DNA from: an uncultured Anaeromusa sp.
Lineage (GTDB): Bacteria; Bacillota; Negativicutes; Anaeromusales; Anaeromusaceae
NCBI RefSeq assembly: GCF_963668665.1
Contig: NZ_OY764902.1
Span: 372,001-436,000, forward strand
DNA length: 64,000 bases
Direction of reading: 5' to 3'
Part shown: one piece after another, positions 43,612 through 54,560 of the stretch
Layout: every line of letters begins with the position of its first letter
Position numbering within the stretch: position 1 is the first letter of the stretch
Translations under genes and position numbers: made by a program
The notes under the pieces: model-generated
Databases searched by the model: none
Seen by the model: only the letters and a program-made list of their open reading frames with translations
Told to the model about the DNA's origin: nothing

Positions 43612-43640
43612 AGAAAACCCGGGAGATGGCTCCCGGGTGA
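43612..43640 (-). terminator. Terminator of the rsmD-coaD operon
   Basis: On the minus strand CACCCGGGAGCC and GGCTCCCGGGT-type arms pair around ATC, followed by TTTTCTTT. It lies 26 bases after the coiled-coil gene. Confidence 0.85.
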
Positions 43641-43665
43641 TGCAGACGATAGGAAGAAGATGTAC

Positions 43666-44160
43666 TTATTCCTGCTTGTCGCGCAGGCTGCGATGGAGTT
43701 CAGCATGGCCTTGGCGAACTACTTCCAGGGCTTTTTCCAGATTTCCCGAGAGATGGCGGAAGACCTCGTCCGCATACGTCGTGGAATCTTGTTGGAGTTG
43801 GCGAGCTTGTTCTTGAGACTGGCGGTTCAGATCACGGGCTTGCTCCTGCGCTTGTTGCATGATTTGCTGCGCTTGTTCTTGGGCTTGTTTGGCAATAATG
43901 TTATCGTCGGTCATTTTGGCGCCGTAGACTTTCGCCTGTTCGACTACCCGCTGCGCTTCGCGCTGCGCGTTTTCTACAATTTGAGTCCGCTCGGCCAATA
44001 CTTTCCGCGCTTCCATTACTTCTTGAGGGATAAGTTCCCGCAGATAATCCAAAAGACGTACCAGTTCATCTTCTTCAACAATGCGTTTGTTGGTAAAAGG
44101 AACATGGGATGATTCCATTAACAATGTTTCCAGCTCATCAAAGATTTCTTCAATCGTCAT
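43666..44160 (-). CDS. Coiled-coil protein, ATPase subunit b/H-like
   Basis: A 164-residue soluble protein, almost all coiled coil from residue 45, with many Gln/Glu/Ala heptads (QEQAQQIMQQAQEQARDL). Firmicute relatives next to coaD are often labelled ATPase by loose similarity to ATP-synthase stalk subunits; no nucleotide-binding motif is present. A scaffold or cell-envelope role like that of DivIVA is possible, which is inference. It forms an operon with coaD, 15 bases away. Confidence 0.75.
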   Translation of the reverse strand: MTIEEIFDELETLLMESSHVPFTNKRIVEEDELVRLLDYLRELIPQEVMEARKVLAERTQIVENAQREAQRVVEQAKVYGAKMTDDNIIAKQAQEQAQQIMQQAQEQARDLNRQSQEQARQLQQDSTTYADEVFRHLSGNLEKALEVVRQGHAELHRSLRDKQE

Positions 44161-44175
44161 ATTAAAGATGCCTCC

Positions 44176-44676
44176 TTACAATGTTTTCCGGGCAGCCAGC
44201 TCCCGGCAGCGTTGGGTGATTTCGTCGTACAACATAGGGGGGACTAGTTTGGAAATATCTCCGCCAAATTGAGCTAATTCCTTGATGCCGCTAGAGCTGA
44301 CAAAGGAATATTCACTAGATGTCATCATAAAAACAGTTTCAATTTCAGGACGAACACACTTGATGAGAAGTGCGCGTTGAAACTCATATTCGAAATCACT
44401 AAGAGCGCGCAACCCGCGCACAATGATGCGACTGTCTTTTTGCAGAACGAAATCGGTGAGCAAGCCAGAGAAAGAATCGACTTCGACGTTGGGGATATGT
44501 TGAGTAGCTTGTTTTAGGAGACGAACCCGTTCGTCCATGTTGAACAAAGGATTTTTGCCAGGATTGCGAAAAACAGCGATAATCAAGCGGTCGTACATAC
44601 TGCTGGCGCGTTCGAAAATATCAACATGTCCGTTAGTAACTGGATCAAAACTGCCCGGACAAACTGCAATCTTCAC
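44176..44676 (-). CDS. coaD: Phosphopantetheine adenylyltransferase
   Basis: A 166-residue enzyme for the fourth step of coenzyme A synthesis (4'-phosphopantetheine plus ATP gives dephospho-CoA). CPGSFDPVTNGHVDIFERA holds the nucleotidyl-transferase TxGH motif, IVRGLRALSDFEYE the phosphate-binding loop, and EYSFVSSSGIKELA the second ATP-binding motif. Length is normal. The ATG overlaps the rsmD stop by 4 bases. Confidence 0.97.
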   Translation of the reverse strand: MKIAVCPGSFDPVTNGHVDIFERASSMYDRLIIAVFRNPGKNPLFNMDERVRLLKQATQHIPNVEVDSFSGLLTDFVLQKDSRIIVRGLRALSDFEYEFQRALLIKCVRPEIETVFMMTSSEYSFVSSSGIKELAQFGGDISKLVPPMLYDEITQRCRELAARKTL

Positions 44677-45245
44677 GAAAGGTCCTCCTTGTGTGCTGGC
44701 ATTTTATAAAAGCTAAGCATAGTTTCTCCATAGTGTTCTTGACGGCGCAATTCCAAATGGTTCAAATCTTCAGGGAGCGCTTCATGTCTTGAATGCTCGA
44801 GGATTAAAATTCCGTTTGGTAATAACGCTGGGTTTTCATCAATAAAATGAAGAATTTGTAACGGATGTCCTTGGTTATAGGGAGGGTCGCAAAAAACAAT
44901 ATCGAAAACGAGCTGCTCTCTTTTGCAGCGCCCTAAAGCTTCTAAAGCTTGTGTGCGCCAGACCTCGCAGCGATTTAATAAATTGGTAGAAACAGCATTT
45001 TCGCGAATCAAACGACTGCATTCTTGCGCTTGATCTACGAAAATAGCATGAGTGGCGCCGCGACTAAGCGCTTCCAGTCCTAAATTGCCGGTTCCGGCAA
45101 ATAAGTCCAGAATGCGTGCGCCGGAAAGAAATTCCTGGATAATAGAAAACAAGGACTCCTTAACCCGATCAGTTGTAGGGCGAGTTTTCAAGCCTGACGG
45201 CGCTTTAAGCCGCTTGCCTTTGGCTGAACCTGTAATGATACGCAT
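44673..45245 (-). CDS. rsmD: 16S rRNA (guanine(966)-N2)-methyltransferase
   Basis: A 190-residue SAM-dependent RNA methyltransferase that modifies G966 of 16S rRNA. MRIITGSAKGKRLKAP is the RsmD start, RILDLFAGTGNLGLEALSRG the SAM loop and FDIVFCDPPYNQG the (D/N)PPY catalytic motif. The pair rsmD-coaD is a standard arrangement in bacteria and supports the call. Confidence 0.96.
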   Translation of the reverse strand: MRIITGSAKGKRLKAPSGLKTRPTTDRVKESLFSIIQEFLSGARILDLFAGTGNLGLEALSRGATHAIFVDQAQECSRLIRENAVSTNLLNRCEVWRTQALEALGRCKREQLVFDIVFCDPPYNQGHPLQILHFIDENPALLPNGILILEHSRHEALPEDLNHLELRRQEHYGETMLSFYKMPAHKEDLS

Positions 45246-45312
45246 GAATGAAAAACCTCATGTCCATAATGATAAAAAGATAGGCCGTGTTATGTGGAAT
45301 ACAGGCCACTGC

Positions 45313-45849
45313 TTATTGTATCACACCTTTACGTGCATCGGCCAGAGAAGGAAGTAAGAAAAGCTCTACGACATAGGTCCATTCTTCAGGGGTGCGCACT
45401 ACCCCTACGCCGATAACGGTAAAGTCGGAGTCTAAGATATTACGACGGTGTCCTGGACTTTGCATTAAGAATGAATGAGCTATTTTCATCGATTCTTCTT
45501 CTGGATCGCGCCAGCCTTTAAATAAATTTTCCGCCGCTGCGCGATAGGTGATGTTTCTTTTGTGAAGGCGGTCAAAAGGAGAATTTCCTTCCGGGTCATA
45601 ATGCGAAAAAAATTTTCGTGCGGCCATGTCTTGAGCATATTGACGGGCCAAGCAGGAAAGTCGCGCATCTAAGCGCAGTGGTTGGCGGCCGGCTTTGGTT
45701 CGCTCCTGATTGACCAAGGCGGCCAGCTCTTGTTCCTGGCTTGTTGGTGCTTCCAGAGAAACTCCAGAGTTACAGGGCGCTTGAGATGCAAAAGAGGAAG
45801 TGTTGCAGACAAGTAAGAGAGTTAGAAGCAATACTGGAAGAAGACGCAT
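45313..45849 (-). CDS. Secreted CAP-domain (SCP/PR1-like) protein
   Basis: A 178-residue exported protein: signal peptide LLPVLLLTLLLVCNTSSFAS, then a bacterial CAP domain with LAALVNQERTKAGRQPLRLD, the His/Glu cavity segments KFFSHYDPEG and AAENLFKGW, and SPGHRRNILDSDFTVIGVGV. Firmicute CAP proteins of this type act outside the cell; their ligand or activity is not settled. AAAGGAG precedes the ATG. Confidence 0.92.
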   Translation of the reverse strand: MRLLPVLLLTLLLVCNTSSFASQAPCNSGVSLEAPTSQEQELAALVNQERTKAGRQPLRLDARLSCLARQYAQDMAARKFFSHYDPEGNSPFDRLHKRNITYRAAAENLFKGWRDPEEESMKIAHSFLMQSPGHRRNILDSDFTVIGVGVVRTPEEWTYVVELFLLPSLADARKGVIQ

Positions 45850-46128
45850 GGTAGCAACTCCTTTCGTGTCAAAAAGAGATAAAAACCTATGTATTGGACA
45901 CGGAAGTATGCAAAGAACCGATGATATTTAAAAATTTGCTGTATAATAATGCTCTTAATGATATTCCGCATTTTTTTTGAGAATCCTGTAAGAATGACAA
46001 TGAAATTTTATGCATAAAAAGTGGCAATTAATGAATAAATATGCTATTATTTAAACAACAATGCTTTTTGTGTACAATACGCATGGAAAAACAGAAGATG
46101 CTGCAGCGGCATGCTCCGGCGCAGCGCC

Positions 46129-46158
46129 TTGACAAGGGTGATGAAGATTTGTTACACT
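46129..46158 (+). promoter_or_regulatory. Promoter of the pyrimidine operon
   Basis: TTGACA at 46129-46134 and TACACT at 46153-46158, 18 bases apart, about 20-30 bases before the PyrR-binding hairpin region. The 280 bases upstream (45850-46128) hold no gene with a ribosome site. Confidence 0.7.
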
Positions 46159-46187
46159 ATCTTCAATGTAAATGTGTATCCATTCCG

Positions 46188-46318
46188 TCATCCTTTAAGA
46201 AGATCCAGCGAGGTCGGCAAGGAGAACTAACGGAAGGACTAGAGGAACGGTTAACCGTTTCTGGCTCTTTCTGCGCGTGTTAAGCTCCTTGCCGTTATCG
46301 GCAAGGAGCTTTTGTTTT
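46188..46318 (+). promoter_or_regulatory. PyrR-type attenuator of the pyr operon
   Basis: TCCTTTAAGAAGATCCAGCGAGG (46191-46213) is the anti-antiterminator/PyrR-binding pattern (CTTTAA, then TCCAGnGAGG). CGGCAAGGAG at 46215-46224 can pair with the 5' arm CTCCTTGCCG of the terminator, which spans 46282-46318 (GCTCCTTGCCG/CGGCAAGGAGC plus Ts). UMP- or UTP-bound PyrR would free the terminator and stop transcription. pyrR is not in this window. Confidence 0.88.
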
Positions 46319-46353
46319 CTCGGTTGACAGAATGGGGAAGGAGAATGCTGCTT

Positions 46354-47307
46354 ATGAAAGGTCAGGTTTCACTCCGAGGGAAAGACATCCTTGGCTTGCG
46401 TACCTTCTCGACAGAGGAGATTCGTCGGGTTTTGGATACGGCGAAGGAAATGAAGGCGATTGTAGGGCGCGATATTAAGAAGGTGCCGACATTGCGAGGA
46501 AAATCGGTAGTTAACCTTTTTTTTGAGCCCAGCACGCGTACGCGTACCTCCTTTGAATTGGCGGGAAAATATTTAGGCGCCGACGTTGTGAACATTACTA
46601 CCAGCTCCAGCAGCGTTGTTAAAGGAGAAAGCTTGCGGGATACGTTGCTGACCGTGGAGGCTATGGGCGTAGATGTCATTGTTATGCGTCATGCTGCGGA
46701 AGGGGCGGCGGTATACGCATCGAAAATTGCCAAACCGGTGATTATTAATGCCGGCGATGGAGCGCATGAGCATCCCAGTCAGGGCTTGCTGGACATGTTT
46801 ACCATTGAGGAGCGCAAGGGAAGTCTGGAAGGTTTGAAAGTAGCCATTATTGGCGACATTCTGCATAGCCGTGTGGCGCGCTCCGATATTTGGGGCCTGA
46901 CAAAGATGGGCGCAACTGTCCATGTAGCTGGGCCGAAAACTTTAATTCCTCCTGGGATCGAAGAGATGGGGGCTGTGGTGCATGAGCGCATTGAAAATGC
47001 GCTGGACGGAGCGGATGTTGTCAATGTGCTGCGTATACAGCTAGAGCGGCAGAAAAAAGGTTTGTTCCCTTCGCCGCGAGAATATGCTCGCATTTTCGGC
47101 ATCAATCGGGCCCGCTTGTCTTTGGCTAAGGAAGACGCTGTGCTCTTGCATCCGGGGCCGATGAACCGAGGCTTGGAGATTTCGCCGGAAGTGGCGTACG
47201 ATACGCAGTCTGCTATTCAGGAACAGGTGAAGAATGGTTTGGCTGTGCGGATGGCTCTGCTCTTTTTGGTACTGACGGGAGGGAAGCATGTTGAAGACAA
47301 TCATTAA
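46354..47307 (+). CDS. pyrB: Aspartate carbamoyltransferase catalytic subunit
   Basis: A 317-residue enzyme of the second step of pyrimidine synthesis (carbamoyl phosphate plus aspartate). The start is ATG 46354, behind AAGGAG at 46338-46343; the ATG at 46345 is too close and the TTG at 46312 lies in the terminator. [15 protein letters not shown] is the carbamoyl-phosphate site, [14 protein letters not shown] the HPxQ motif, and [14 protein letters not shown] a late substrate loop. No pyrI follows. It overlaps pyrC by 20 bases. Confidence 0.97.
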   Translation: MKGQVSLRGKDILGLRTFSTEEIRRVLDTAKEMKAIVGRDIKKVPTLRGKSVVNLFFEPSTRTRTSFELAGKYLGADVVNITTSSSSVVKGESLRDTLLTVEAMGVDVIVMRHAAEGAAVYASKIAKPVIINAGDGAHEHPSQGLLDMFTIEERKGSLEGLKVAIIGDILHSRVARSDIWGLTKMGATVHVAGPKTLIPPGIEEMGAVVHERIENALDGADVVNVLRIQLERQKKGLFPSPREYARIFGINRARLSLAKEDAVLLHPGPMNRGLEISPEVAYDTQSAIQEQVKNGLAVRMALLFLVLTGGKHVEDNH

Positions 47308-48583
47308 AAACGGACATGTTATTTGCCCCAGCCAAGGTTTGGACGGGGTTATGGATATTATTGTGGAAGACAGCCGTATTGCGGCTATCGGTGAAAATTT
47401 GGCAACACCCGCAGACGCTCAGATTTTGGACGCCGAAGGGAAAACCGTAGCTCCTGGTTTTGTCGACCTTCATGCCCATTTACGCGAACCGGGGCAGGAA
47501 GCAAAAGAAGACTTTGAAACCGGCAGCCGCGCCGCAGCGGCTGGCGGCTTTACCAGCGTGGCTTGTATGCCGAACACACGCCCGCCTGTTGATAGCAGCA
47601 TTGCTGTTAACGGCTTGAAAGAGCGGGCTCGCCAAGTAGCGATTGTCAACATGCTGATTGTTGGCGCTGTCAGTAAAGGGCAGGATGGCAAGGAATTGGC
47701 GGAAATCGGCGACATGCTGCTCAATGGCGCCGTAGCCTTATCTGATGACGGACATTTTGTTCATAATGCCAAGGTCATGCAGAATGCTCTTGACTATACG
47801 GCTATGTATCAAAAACCGATTATGAGCCATGCAGAAGAGCAAGCCTTGGTAGAGGATGGCTATATGCACGAAGGAAAAGTCTCCACCATGCTGGGTATGC
47901 ATGGGCGTCCCTCGGTGGCGGAAGATATCGCTGTAGCTCGTGATGTGCTGCTGGCGGAATATACAGGCGGCCATGTGCATATCTCTCATGTCAGCACAAA
48001 AGGCGCGGTGGAGATCATTCGCCAGGCTAAAGCCAAAGGCGTCAAGGTGACGGCAGAAGTGACGCCGCATCATTTGGCGCTGACTGACGAAGCAGTCATG
48101 GGTTTTGACTCGGCCACCAAGGTTAACCCGCCGCTGCGCTCCATGGACCATGTGACCGTGTTGCGGCAGGCTCTGCAAGAGGGCGTTATTGACGCCATTG
48201 CGACTGATCATTCGCCCCATGCGTTTGAAGAAAAAGATCGAGAATTCAAATATGCTCCCAGTGGTTTTACTGGTTTTGAGACGGCATTGGGCGTTGTGCT
48301 GACTACGCTGTATCACGAAGGAAACATGAAGCTTCCTGAGATTGTCGCAGCCATGACCTCGCGTCCGGCGCAGGTGCTGGGCCTTGATTGCGGTACGCTG
48401 CGCGTAGGCAGTGATGCGGACATCGTTGTTTTTGATCCTGAGGCCGAATGGACGGTTGACAGCCGCCGGTTCTACAGCCGGGGTAAACATACTCCGTTTG
48501 AAGGAAAGTCCTTAAAAGGCCGCGTGACGGCCACTATGGTAGGCGGAAATTTGGTGTATCAAGACGGAGAGGTGCTTGTATGA
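47288..48583 (+). CDS. pyrC: Dihydroorotase (type I)
   Basis: A 431-residue zinc amidohydrolase that closes carbamoyl aspartate to dihydroorotate. [15 protein letters not shown] carries the HxH zinc motif. Later ligands are in [16 protein letters not shown] and the catalytic [13 protein letters not shown]. Its length and the HLREPG segment place it with the Firmicute class I enzymes. It overlaps both pyrB (20 bases) and carA (4 bases). Confidence 0.97.
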   Translation: MLKTIIKNGHVICPSQGLDGVMDIIVEDSRIAAIGENLATPADAQILDAEGKTVAPGFVDLHAHLREPGQEAKEDFETGSRAAAAGGFTSVACMPNTRPPVDSSIAVNGLKERARQVAIVNMLIVGAVSKGQDGKELAEIGDMLLNGAVALSDDGHFVHNAKVMQNALDYTAMYQKPIMSHAEEQALVEDGYMHEGKVSTMLGMHGRPSVAEDIAVARDVLLAEYTGGHVHISHVSTKGAVEIIRQAKAKGVKVTAEVTPHHLALTDEAVMGFDSATKVNPPLRSMDHVTVLRQALQEGVIDAIATDHSPHAFEEKDREFKYAPSGFTGFETALGVVLTTLYHEGNMKLPEIVAAMTSRPAQVLGLDCGTLRVGSDADIVVFDPEAEWTVDSRRFYSRGKHTPFEGKSLKGRVTATMVGGNLVYQDGEVLV

Positions 48584-49644
48584 AAGGAAAACTCATTTTA
48601 AGCGACGGAACTGTATTTCATGGCGAACTGCTGGCAGCAGGCGCAACGGTAGGGGAAGTCGTTTTTAATACCGGCATGACGGGCTATCAGGAGGTTTTGA
48701 CGGATCCGTCTTATTGCGGTCAAATTGTCACGATGACCTATCCTTTGATTGGCAATTACGGCGTAGCTGAAGCCTTTGCTCAGTCGCGGCAGCCGTTTGT
48801 TAAAGGGTTTATCATCGGCGAATTGTGTCAGACTCCAAGCAACTGGGAAATGGAAGGCAGCTTCGGTTCTTATTTGCAGCGCTTCAATGTTCCCTGCTTA
48901 TATGGAGTGGATACTCGGGCCATTACGAAGAAAATTCGCAACCATGGTACGATGAAGGGGATCATTGTATCCGAAGAAGCGGCGCAGGCTGATGTGGACG
49001 CTTTATTGGCGAGCGAGCTTAGCTGCTGCCAGGTCATGGACGTAACCGCCAAGGAAACCTATCATATGAGCAACCCAGGCGGTCTGAAAGTGGCGGTGCT
49101 GGACTTCGGCATTAAGCAAAACATTCTTAATTCCTTGCATCAGCGCGGCTGCGACATTACGGTTTATCCGGCGACAGTGAGCGCCGAAGAAGTGCTGGCA
49201 AGCAACCCGGACGGCGTCTTTTTATCGAACGGACCTGGAGACCCCAAGGACTTACAGGATATTATCCAGATGGTCCGGCAGTTATTAGAGAAAAAACCGC
49301 TCTTTGGCATTTGCCTGGGTCATCAGATCCTGGCACTGGCGTTGGGAGCAGATACGTATAAGCTGAAGTTTGGTCATCGCGGCGCGAATCAACCGGTTAA
49401 AAACCTATTGACAGGCAAAGTGCATATTACTTCGCAGAATCATGGCTATTCCGTCAAGGAAGAGTCCTTGAAAGGTCTGGACGTTACCATCAGCCACCGG
49501 GCTGTAAATGACGATACAGTCGAGGGTATTCGTCACAATACGCTGCCGTTGTTTTCCGTGCAGTACCATCCGGAAGCCGCGCCTGGACCGGATGATAATA
49601 CCTATTTATTTGAAGAATTTATGCAGTTAATGGGGAGGGCGTAA
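48580..49644 (+). CDS. carA: Carbamoyl-phosphate synthase small subunit
   Basis: A 354-residue glutamine amidotransferase half of carbamoyl-phosphate synthase. The N-terminal domain starts [15 protein letters not shown] and includes [14 protein letters not shown]. The class I amidotransferase triad is visible: Cys in [15 protein letters not shown], then His/Glu in [13 protein letters not shown]. It supplies ammonia to CarB, encoded 2 bases downstream. Confidence 0.97.
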   Translation: MKGKLILSDGTVFHGELLAAGATVGEVVFNTGMTGYQEVLTDPSYCGQIVTMTYPLIGNYGVAEAFAQSRQPFVKGFIIGELCQTPSNWEMEGSFGSYLQRFNVPCLYGVDTRAITKKIRNHGTMKGIIVSEEAAQADVDALLASELSCCQVMDVTAKETYHMSNPGGLKVAVLDFGIKQNILNSLHQRGCDITVYPATVSAEEVLASNPDGVFLSNGPGDPKDLQDIIQMVRQLLEKKPLFGICLGHQILALALGADTYKLKFGHRGANQPVKNLLTGKVHITSQNHGYSVKEESLKGLDVTISHRAVNDDTVEGIRHNTLPLFSVQYHPEAAPGPDDNTYLFEEFMQLMGRA

Positions 49645-49646
49645 CC

Positions 49647-52600
49647 ATGCCGAAAAAGGAATATCTCAAGAGGGTCATGGTCATTGGCTCGGGCCCCATT
49701 GTTATCGGCCAGGCTGCCGAATTTGACTATGCCGGCACACAGGCTTGCCGGGCGTTAAAAGAGGAAGGGTTGGAAGTAGTTTTGGTCAACTCCAATCCAG
49801 CGACGATTATGACGGACGCCAATGTGGCGGACCGCGTGTACATTGAACCACTGACCGCTGAATTTTTAGCGGAAGTCATTGAAAAAGAGCGCCCGGATGG
49901 TCTTTTGCCTACTCTTGGCGGTCAGGTTGGACTCAATCTGGCGGTTGAGCTGGCGGAAACCGGGGTGCTGGAAAAATTCAATGTAGAGTTGCTGGGAACA
50001 TCCCTGAAAGCCATTAAAAAGGCGGAGGACCGGGAACTGTTCAAGGAAACCATGCAGTTTCTTAACCAGCCCATTCCAGAGAGCACGATAGTAGAGGATT
50101 TAGATGCGGCGCGGGAATTCGCCAATGAGATCGGTTATCCGTTGATCGTGCGTCCGGCATATACGCTGGGCGGTACCGGCGGCGGCATTGTGAATAATGA
50201 TGATGAGTTGGATGAAGTTGTCGTCAGAGGGATTAAGTACAGTCTGATCGGTCAGGTGCTCATTGAGCGCAGCGTGGCCGGCTGGAAAGAAGTCGAATAC
50301 GAAGTCATGCGGGATGCCAATGACAATTGCATTACCGTTTGTAATATGGAAAACATTGACCCTGTAGGCGTGCATACCGGCGACAGCATTGTTGTGGCGC
50401 CGTCGCAAACGCTGACCGACGCCGAATACCAGATGCTGCGTACGGCTTCCTTGGATATTATCCGCGAGCTGGGCATTGAGGGCGGCTGTAACGCTCAGTA
50501 TGCCCTGGATCCCAAAAGCCGCCGCTACTATGTTATTGAAGTAAATCCGCGCGTCAGCCGCTCTAGCGCCCTGGCCTCCAAGGCGACAGGTTATCCGATC
50601 GCCAAGGTGGCCAGTAAAATAGCCATTGGCTATACGCTGGACGAAATCACCAACGCTGTTACCGGTAAAACCAAGGCTTGCTTCGAGCCATCCTTGGACT
50701 ATGTGGTAGTCAAGTTCCCCCGCTGGCCTTTTGACAAATTTGTTTTGGCTGACCGCACCCTAGGAACACAGATGAAGGCGACCGGAGAAGTCATGTCCAT
50801 TGACCGGACGCTAGAAGGCGCGCTCTTGAAGGCTGTTCGTTCCTTGGAAATCGGTTTGAATCATTTGGAACTGCCTGATTTAGCAAAGCTGGATGACGCG
50901 GTATTGCGTAAAAAACTGCATGCTATTGACGACGAGCGGCTCTTTGTGATTGCCGAGGCTTTGCGCCGCGGCGTAACGGTGCAAGAAATTCATGGCATTA
51001 CCAAGATTGATATTTTCTTTTTGGAAAAGATGCGCAACATTGTTTCCATGGAGGCGCGTTTGCGCACAGACGGCTTAACGGAAGCCAATTTGCTGCAGGC
51101 GAAAAAATGGGGCTTTACGGATCGCACCATTGGTCGCCTGACAGGCAAAGAAGAGCTTGCAATCAGAGAAGAACGTAAAACCCTTGGTATTCTGCCTACG
51201 CATAAAATGGTAGATACCTGCGCTGCTGAGTTTGAAGCGGCTACGCCTTACTACTATTCGGCGTACGCCCAAGAGGACGAAGTGGTTCCGAGTGATCGCC
51301 GCAAAGTGATGGTGCTGGGTTCCGGGCCGATTCGTATCGGCCAAGGAGTGGAATTTGACTACTGCTCGGTGCATTCTTCTTGGGCCTTGCGGGAAATGGG
51401 TCTTGAAAGCCTGATCGTCAACAACAATCCGGAAACGGTAAGCACAGACTTTGACACCTCAGATCGGCTGTATTTTGAGCCGCTGACGCCGGAAGACGTG
51501 CTCAATATTATTGATAAAGAGAAACCAGAGGGCATTATTGTTCAGTTTGGCGGGCAGACGGCTATCAATCTGGCCGGGCCGCTGGCCAAGGCCGGCGTGA
51601 AGGTGCTGGGCACCTCCGTGGATGACATCGACCGCGCCGAAGATCGGGAACGCTTTGATGCTTTATTGGAAGAACTCAATATTCCTCGGCCGAAGGGTGA
51701 AACCGTCACCAATGGCGAAGAGGCAGTTGTTGTTGCTAACTCCTTGGGCTATCCTGTAGTGGTGCGTCCGTCGTATGTACTGGGCGGCCGGGCGATGGAA
51801 ATTGTCTATAACGAAGCGGAGCTGCGTGATTATATGGGGCGGGCTGTGAAAGCGTCGCCAGAGCATCCGGTGTTGGTGGACCGCTATATGCAGGGCAAGG
51901 AAGTGGAAGTAGACGCCATTTCCGACGGCGTGGATGTAGTTATTCCCGGCATCATGGAGCATGTGGAGCGCGCTGGCGTGCATTCCGGCGACAGCATCGC
52001 CGTTTATCCGCCGCAGACGCTGGAGCAGCGTACTATGGACACCATTGTGGACTATACGCAGCGTATGGCCAAAAGCCTAAAGGTCAAAGGCCTTCTGAAT
52101 ATCCAGTATGTTGTATTTGAAGGCGAAGTATATGTGATCGAGGTCAATCCTCGTTCCAGCCGTACGGTTCCCTTCCTCAGCAAGGTGACTTCTGTGCCGA
52201 TGGTTAATGTGGCTACCCGTTGCGCTCTGGGGCATACTCTAAAGGAGATGGGTTATACGCCGGGACTGGTTCCTTTTAAGCCGTATATCGCCGTCAAGGC
52301 GCCGGTGTTCTCCTTTGGCAAGATGCAGCAGGTGGACATTTCCTTAGGACCTGAAATGAAATCAACCGGCGAAGTTATGGGTATTGACTATCACTATGCC
52401 AGAGCGCTCTACAAGGCGTTGGTAGCGGCAGGAATGAACATTCCCGCCCATGGCTCGGTGCTCTTTACGGTTGCGGACAAAGACAAGGAAGAAGCCGGAC
52501 AAATGGCTTTGAAATTTGCGGCTTTGGGTTATAAGCTGCTGGCTACGGAAGGAACGGCGAAGCATCTGCGCTCGCTGGGGCTGGACGTGGAATTGGTACA

Positions 52601-52868
52601 AAAAGTGCATCAGCGTAAAGATGATATTATTCGCCTGGTGAAAACCGGCGGCATTCACTTGGTAGTTAACACGCTGACCCAAGGACGGGAAATGGAGCGC
52701 GACGGCTATCGCATCCGCCGTGCTACGGTGGAGCACGGCATTCCTTGCTTGACGTCAATGGATACGGTGAGGGAAGTGCTGGAAGTCATGCGTTTTATGC
52801 GCGACCGCCGTTTGGTGTATGTATTGGCACTGCAGGATTACGTGGGAGGAGGAGACGCTCTTGCCTAA
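49647..52868 (+). CDS. carB: Carbamoyl-phosphate synthase large subunit
   Basis: A 1073-residue enzyme made of two homologous ATP-grasp halves. [20 protein letters not shown] starts the first, and [20 protein letters not shown] near residue 560 starts the second. Both halves contain the [24 protein letters not shown] grasp loops. The C-terminal 130 residues form an MGS-like regulatory domain ([16 protein letters not shown]). It makes carbamoyl phosphate for pyrB and, if present elsewhere, arginine synthesis. Its end overlaps pyrK by 8 bases. Confidence 0.98.
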   Translation: MPKKEYLKRVMVIGSGPIVIGQAAEFDYAGTQACRALKEEGLEVVLVNSNPATIMTDANVADRVYIEPLTAEFLAEVIEKERPDGLLPTLGGQVGLNLAVELAETGVLEKFNVELLGTSLKAIKKAEDRELFKETMQFLNQPIPESTIVEDLDAAREFANEIGYPLIVRPAYTLGGTGGGIVNNDDELDEVVVRGIKYSLIGQVLIERSVAGWKEVEYEVMRDANDNCITVCNMENIDPVGVHTGDSIVVAPSQTLTDAEYQMLRTASLDIIRELGIEGGCNAQYALDPKSRRYYVIEVNPRVSRSSALASKATGYPIAKVASKIAIGYTLDEITNAVTGKTKACFEPSLDYVVVKFPRWPFDKFVLADRTLGTQMKATGEVMSIDRTLEGALLKAVRSLEIGLNHLELPDLAKLDDAVLRKKLHAIDDERLFVIAEALRRGVTVQEIHGITKIDIFFLEKMRNIVSMEARLRTDGLTEANLLQAKKWGFTDRTIGRLTGKEELAIREERKTLGILPTHKMVDTCAAEFEAATPYYYSAYAQEDEVVPSDRRKVMVLGSGPIRIGQGVEFDYCSVHSSWALREMGLESLIVNNNPETVSTDFDTSDRLYFEPLTPEDVLNIIDKEKPEGIIVQFGGQTAINLAGPLAKAGVKVLGTSVDDIDRAEDRERFDALLEELNIPRPKGETVTNGEEAVVVANSLGYPVVVRPSYVLGGRAMEIVYNEAELRDYMGRAVKASPEHPVLVDRYMQGKEVEVDAISDGVDVVIPGIMEHVERAGVHSGDSIAVYPPQTLEQRTMDTIVDYTQRMAKSLKVKGLLNIQYVVFEGEVYVIEVNPRSSRTVPFLSKVTSVPMVNVATRCALGHTLKEMGYTPGLVPFKPYIAVKAPVFSFGKMQQVDISLGPEMKSTGEVMGIDYHYARALYKALVAAGMNIPAHGSVLFTVADKDKEEAGQMALKFAALGYKLLATEGTAKHLRSLGLDVELVQKVHQRKDDIIRLVKTGGIHLVVNTLTQGREMERDGYRIRRATVEHGIPCLTSMDTVREVLEVMRFMRDRRLVYVLALQDYVGGGDALA

Positions 52869-53628
52869 GCTGGTGGAAGAAGCCACCGTGCTGCAGCAGG
52901 AACTTTTAGCGCCCGGCGTATACCGCCTGGCGCTAAAAGCGCCTCAAATTGCAAGACAGGCGCAGCCGGGGCAGTTTGTACATGTACGAGTCGCCGTAAC
53001 GGCGGCGCCTCTTTTGCGCCGTCCGATCAGCATAGCCGGGGCTCAAGAGGATGGAACGCTGATTTTGATTTACCGCGTTGTGGGAGAAGGCACGAAGCTG
53101 CTGTCCGCTTTGGCGGCGGGAGCCACGTTAAATCTGATGGGGCCGTTGGGGAACGGCTTTAAGCTGGAAGGTAAGCAGCCGCTCTTGGTAGGGGGCGGTG
53201 TGGGCTTAGCGCCGCTGCTCTTTTTGGCGCAGCGTCTTTGTCCGCTGCCGGTCAAAATTGTACTGGGCGGACGCTGTCAGGATGATTTATTCTGGCTGGA
53301 TTTGTTTCGCGGCGTATGTTCGCATCTTATCGCCACCACGGATGACGGTTCCTGCGGCTTGCAGGGGACCGTTGTTGCCGGTTTGCCGGAGGCGTTGGCG
53401 CAAGGCGTTGACGGCGTATTTACCTGCGGTCCGGAGCCCATGATGCAGGCGGTGGCCGCCTGGGCGGCTCAAGAAAAATTGTCTTGCCAGGTTTCTTTAG
53501 AGAAACACATGGCTTGCGGCGTAGGCGCCTGCTTGTCTTGCACCTGCGCGGATAAAGAAGGCAAACGGCGCAAGGTTTGTACAGACGGACCTGTTTTCCA
53601 GGCGGAGGAGGTTTTTTACGATGCCTAA
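52861..53628 (+). CDS. pyrK: Dihydroorotate dehydrogenase electron-transfer subunit
   Basis: A 255-residue FAD and 2Fe-2S protein that passes electrons from PyrD to NAD+. The start is TTG 52861 with GGAGGAGGAG upstream; the longer frame from 52819 lies in carB. RRPISIAG is the FAD-binding RxxS motif, [19 protein letters not shown] the NAD site, and the C-terminal [11 protein letters not shown], with a later Cys, ligates the cluster. It overlaps pyrD by 8 bases. Its presence shows the class 1B, NAD-linked enzyme. Confidence 0.96.
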   Translation: MPKLVEEATVLQQELLAPGVYRLALKAPQIARQAQPGQFVHVRVAVTAAPLLRRPISIAGAQEDGTLILIYRVVGEGTKLLSALAAGATLNLMGPLGNGFKLEGKQPLLVGGGVGLAPLLFLAQRLCPLPVKIVLGGRCQDDLFWLDLFRGVCSHLIATTDDGSCGLQGTVVAGLPEALAQGVDGVFTCGPEPMMQAVAAWAAQEKLSCQVSLEKHMACGVGACLSCTCADKEGKRRKVCTDGPVFQAEEVFYDA

Positions 53629-54535
53629 TCCATCCATGTCGGTCAAGCTGACCGGTCTTACACTAAAAAATCCGGTTATGACGGCTTCGGGAACCTTTGG
53701 CTTTGGTCTGGAATACGGCGAGTTTTTTGATGTGTCCAAACTGGGAGCCATTGTAGTTAAGGGCACTACGCTGACGCCGTGGCCTGGCAACAGCGGCCAG
53801 CGCATTGTGGAAACTCCAGCAGGCATGCTTAATTCCATCGGTCTTGAGAATCCAGGGGTGGATGTATTTTTGACGCAGACGCTGGACAAACTAAAAGCTT
53901 TGGATACGCATATTATTGTCAATATTTCCGGGCGTACCGAAGAAGAATACGCTTTGTTGGCGGAAAAATTGGACGTAGACGGCGTGGCGGCGCTTGAGGT
54001 CAATATTTCCTGCCCGAATGTCAAGCAAGGAGGCTTGGCGTTTGGCACGGATTGCGCCATGGCTTCCGGTGTTGTAGAAGCAGTGAAGGCATGTACGAAA
54101 AAACCGGTTATCGTGAAGCTGTCTCCTAACGTGACGGACATTGCACAAATGGCGCAGGCTGTAGAGGCGGCGGGAGCTGACGCTATTTCTCTGATCAATA
54201 CTTTAACCGGCATGGCGATTGATATTCATACTTGGAAGCCTAAGCTGGGCAACGGCGTGGGCGGCCTTTCAGGGCCGGCGGTGAAGCCCGTGGCCGTGCG
54301 CATGGTCTATCAAGTGGCGAAAGCGGTAAAAGTGCCAATTATCGGCATGGGCGGTATTATGACTGCCGACGATGCGGCGGAATTTCTTTTAGCTGGCGCT
54401 ACCGCAGTAGCTGTGGGGACGGCTCAATTTGTCAATCCTACAGCGGCGCTGGAGGTAGTGCAGGGATTAGAAACGTATGTGCAGCAGCGGGGCCTTGAAA
54501 ATGTGCAGCAGATGATCGGGCAAGTCCGGTTTTAA
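53621..54535 (+). CDS. pyrD: Dihydroorotate dehydrogenase, class 1B catalytic subunit
   Basis: A 304-residue FMN barrel enzyme that oxidises dihydroorotate to orotate. [19 protein letters not shown] starts the FMN pocket, [15 protein letters not shown] holds the catalytic Cys of class 1 enzymes, [13 protein letters not shown] contacts orotate, and [20 protein letters not shown] binds the FMN phosphate. It works as a heterotetramer with PyrK, encoded just upstream. Confidence 0.97.
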   Translation: MPNPSMSVKLTGLTLKNPVMTASGTFGFGLEYGEFFDVSKLGAIVVKGTTLTPWPGNSGQRIVETPAGMLNSIGLENPGVDVFLTQTLDKLKALDTHIIVNISGRTEEEYALLAEKLDVDGVAALEVNISCPNVKQGGLAFGTDCAMASGVVEAVKACTKKPVIVKLSPNVTDIAQMAQAVEAAGADAISLINTLTGMAIDIHTWKPKLGNGVGGLSGPAVKPVAVRMVYQVAKAVKVPIIGMGGIMTADDAAEFLLAGATAVAVGTAQFVNPTAALEVVQGLETYVQQRGLENVQQMIGQVRF

Positions 54536-54560
54536 GGCTGTGAGCAATGGAGTGTAAAGG

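Noticed and set aside
46041..46283. 80-residue ORF before pyrB as a leader peptide
   Set aside because: The likely promoter at 46129-46158 lies inside it and it covers the PyrR-type attenuator; no ribosome site is seen.
47738..48490. 250-residue minus-strand ORF inside pyrC
   Set aside because: Antisense shadow of a gene whose family and active site are certain.
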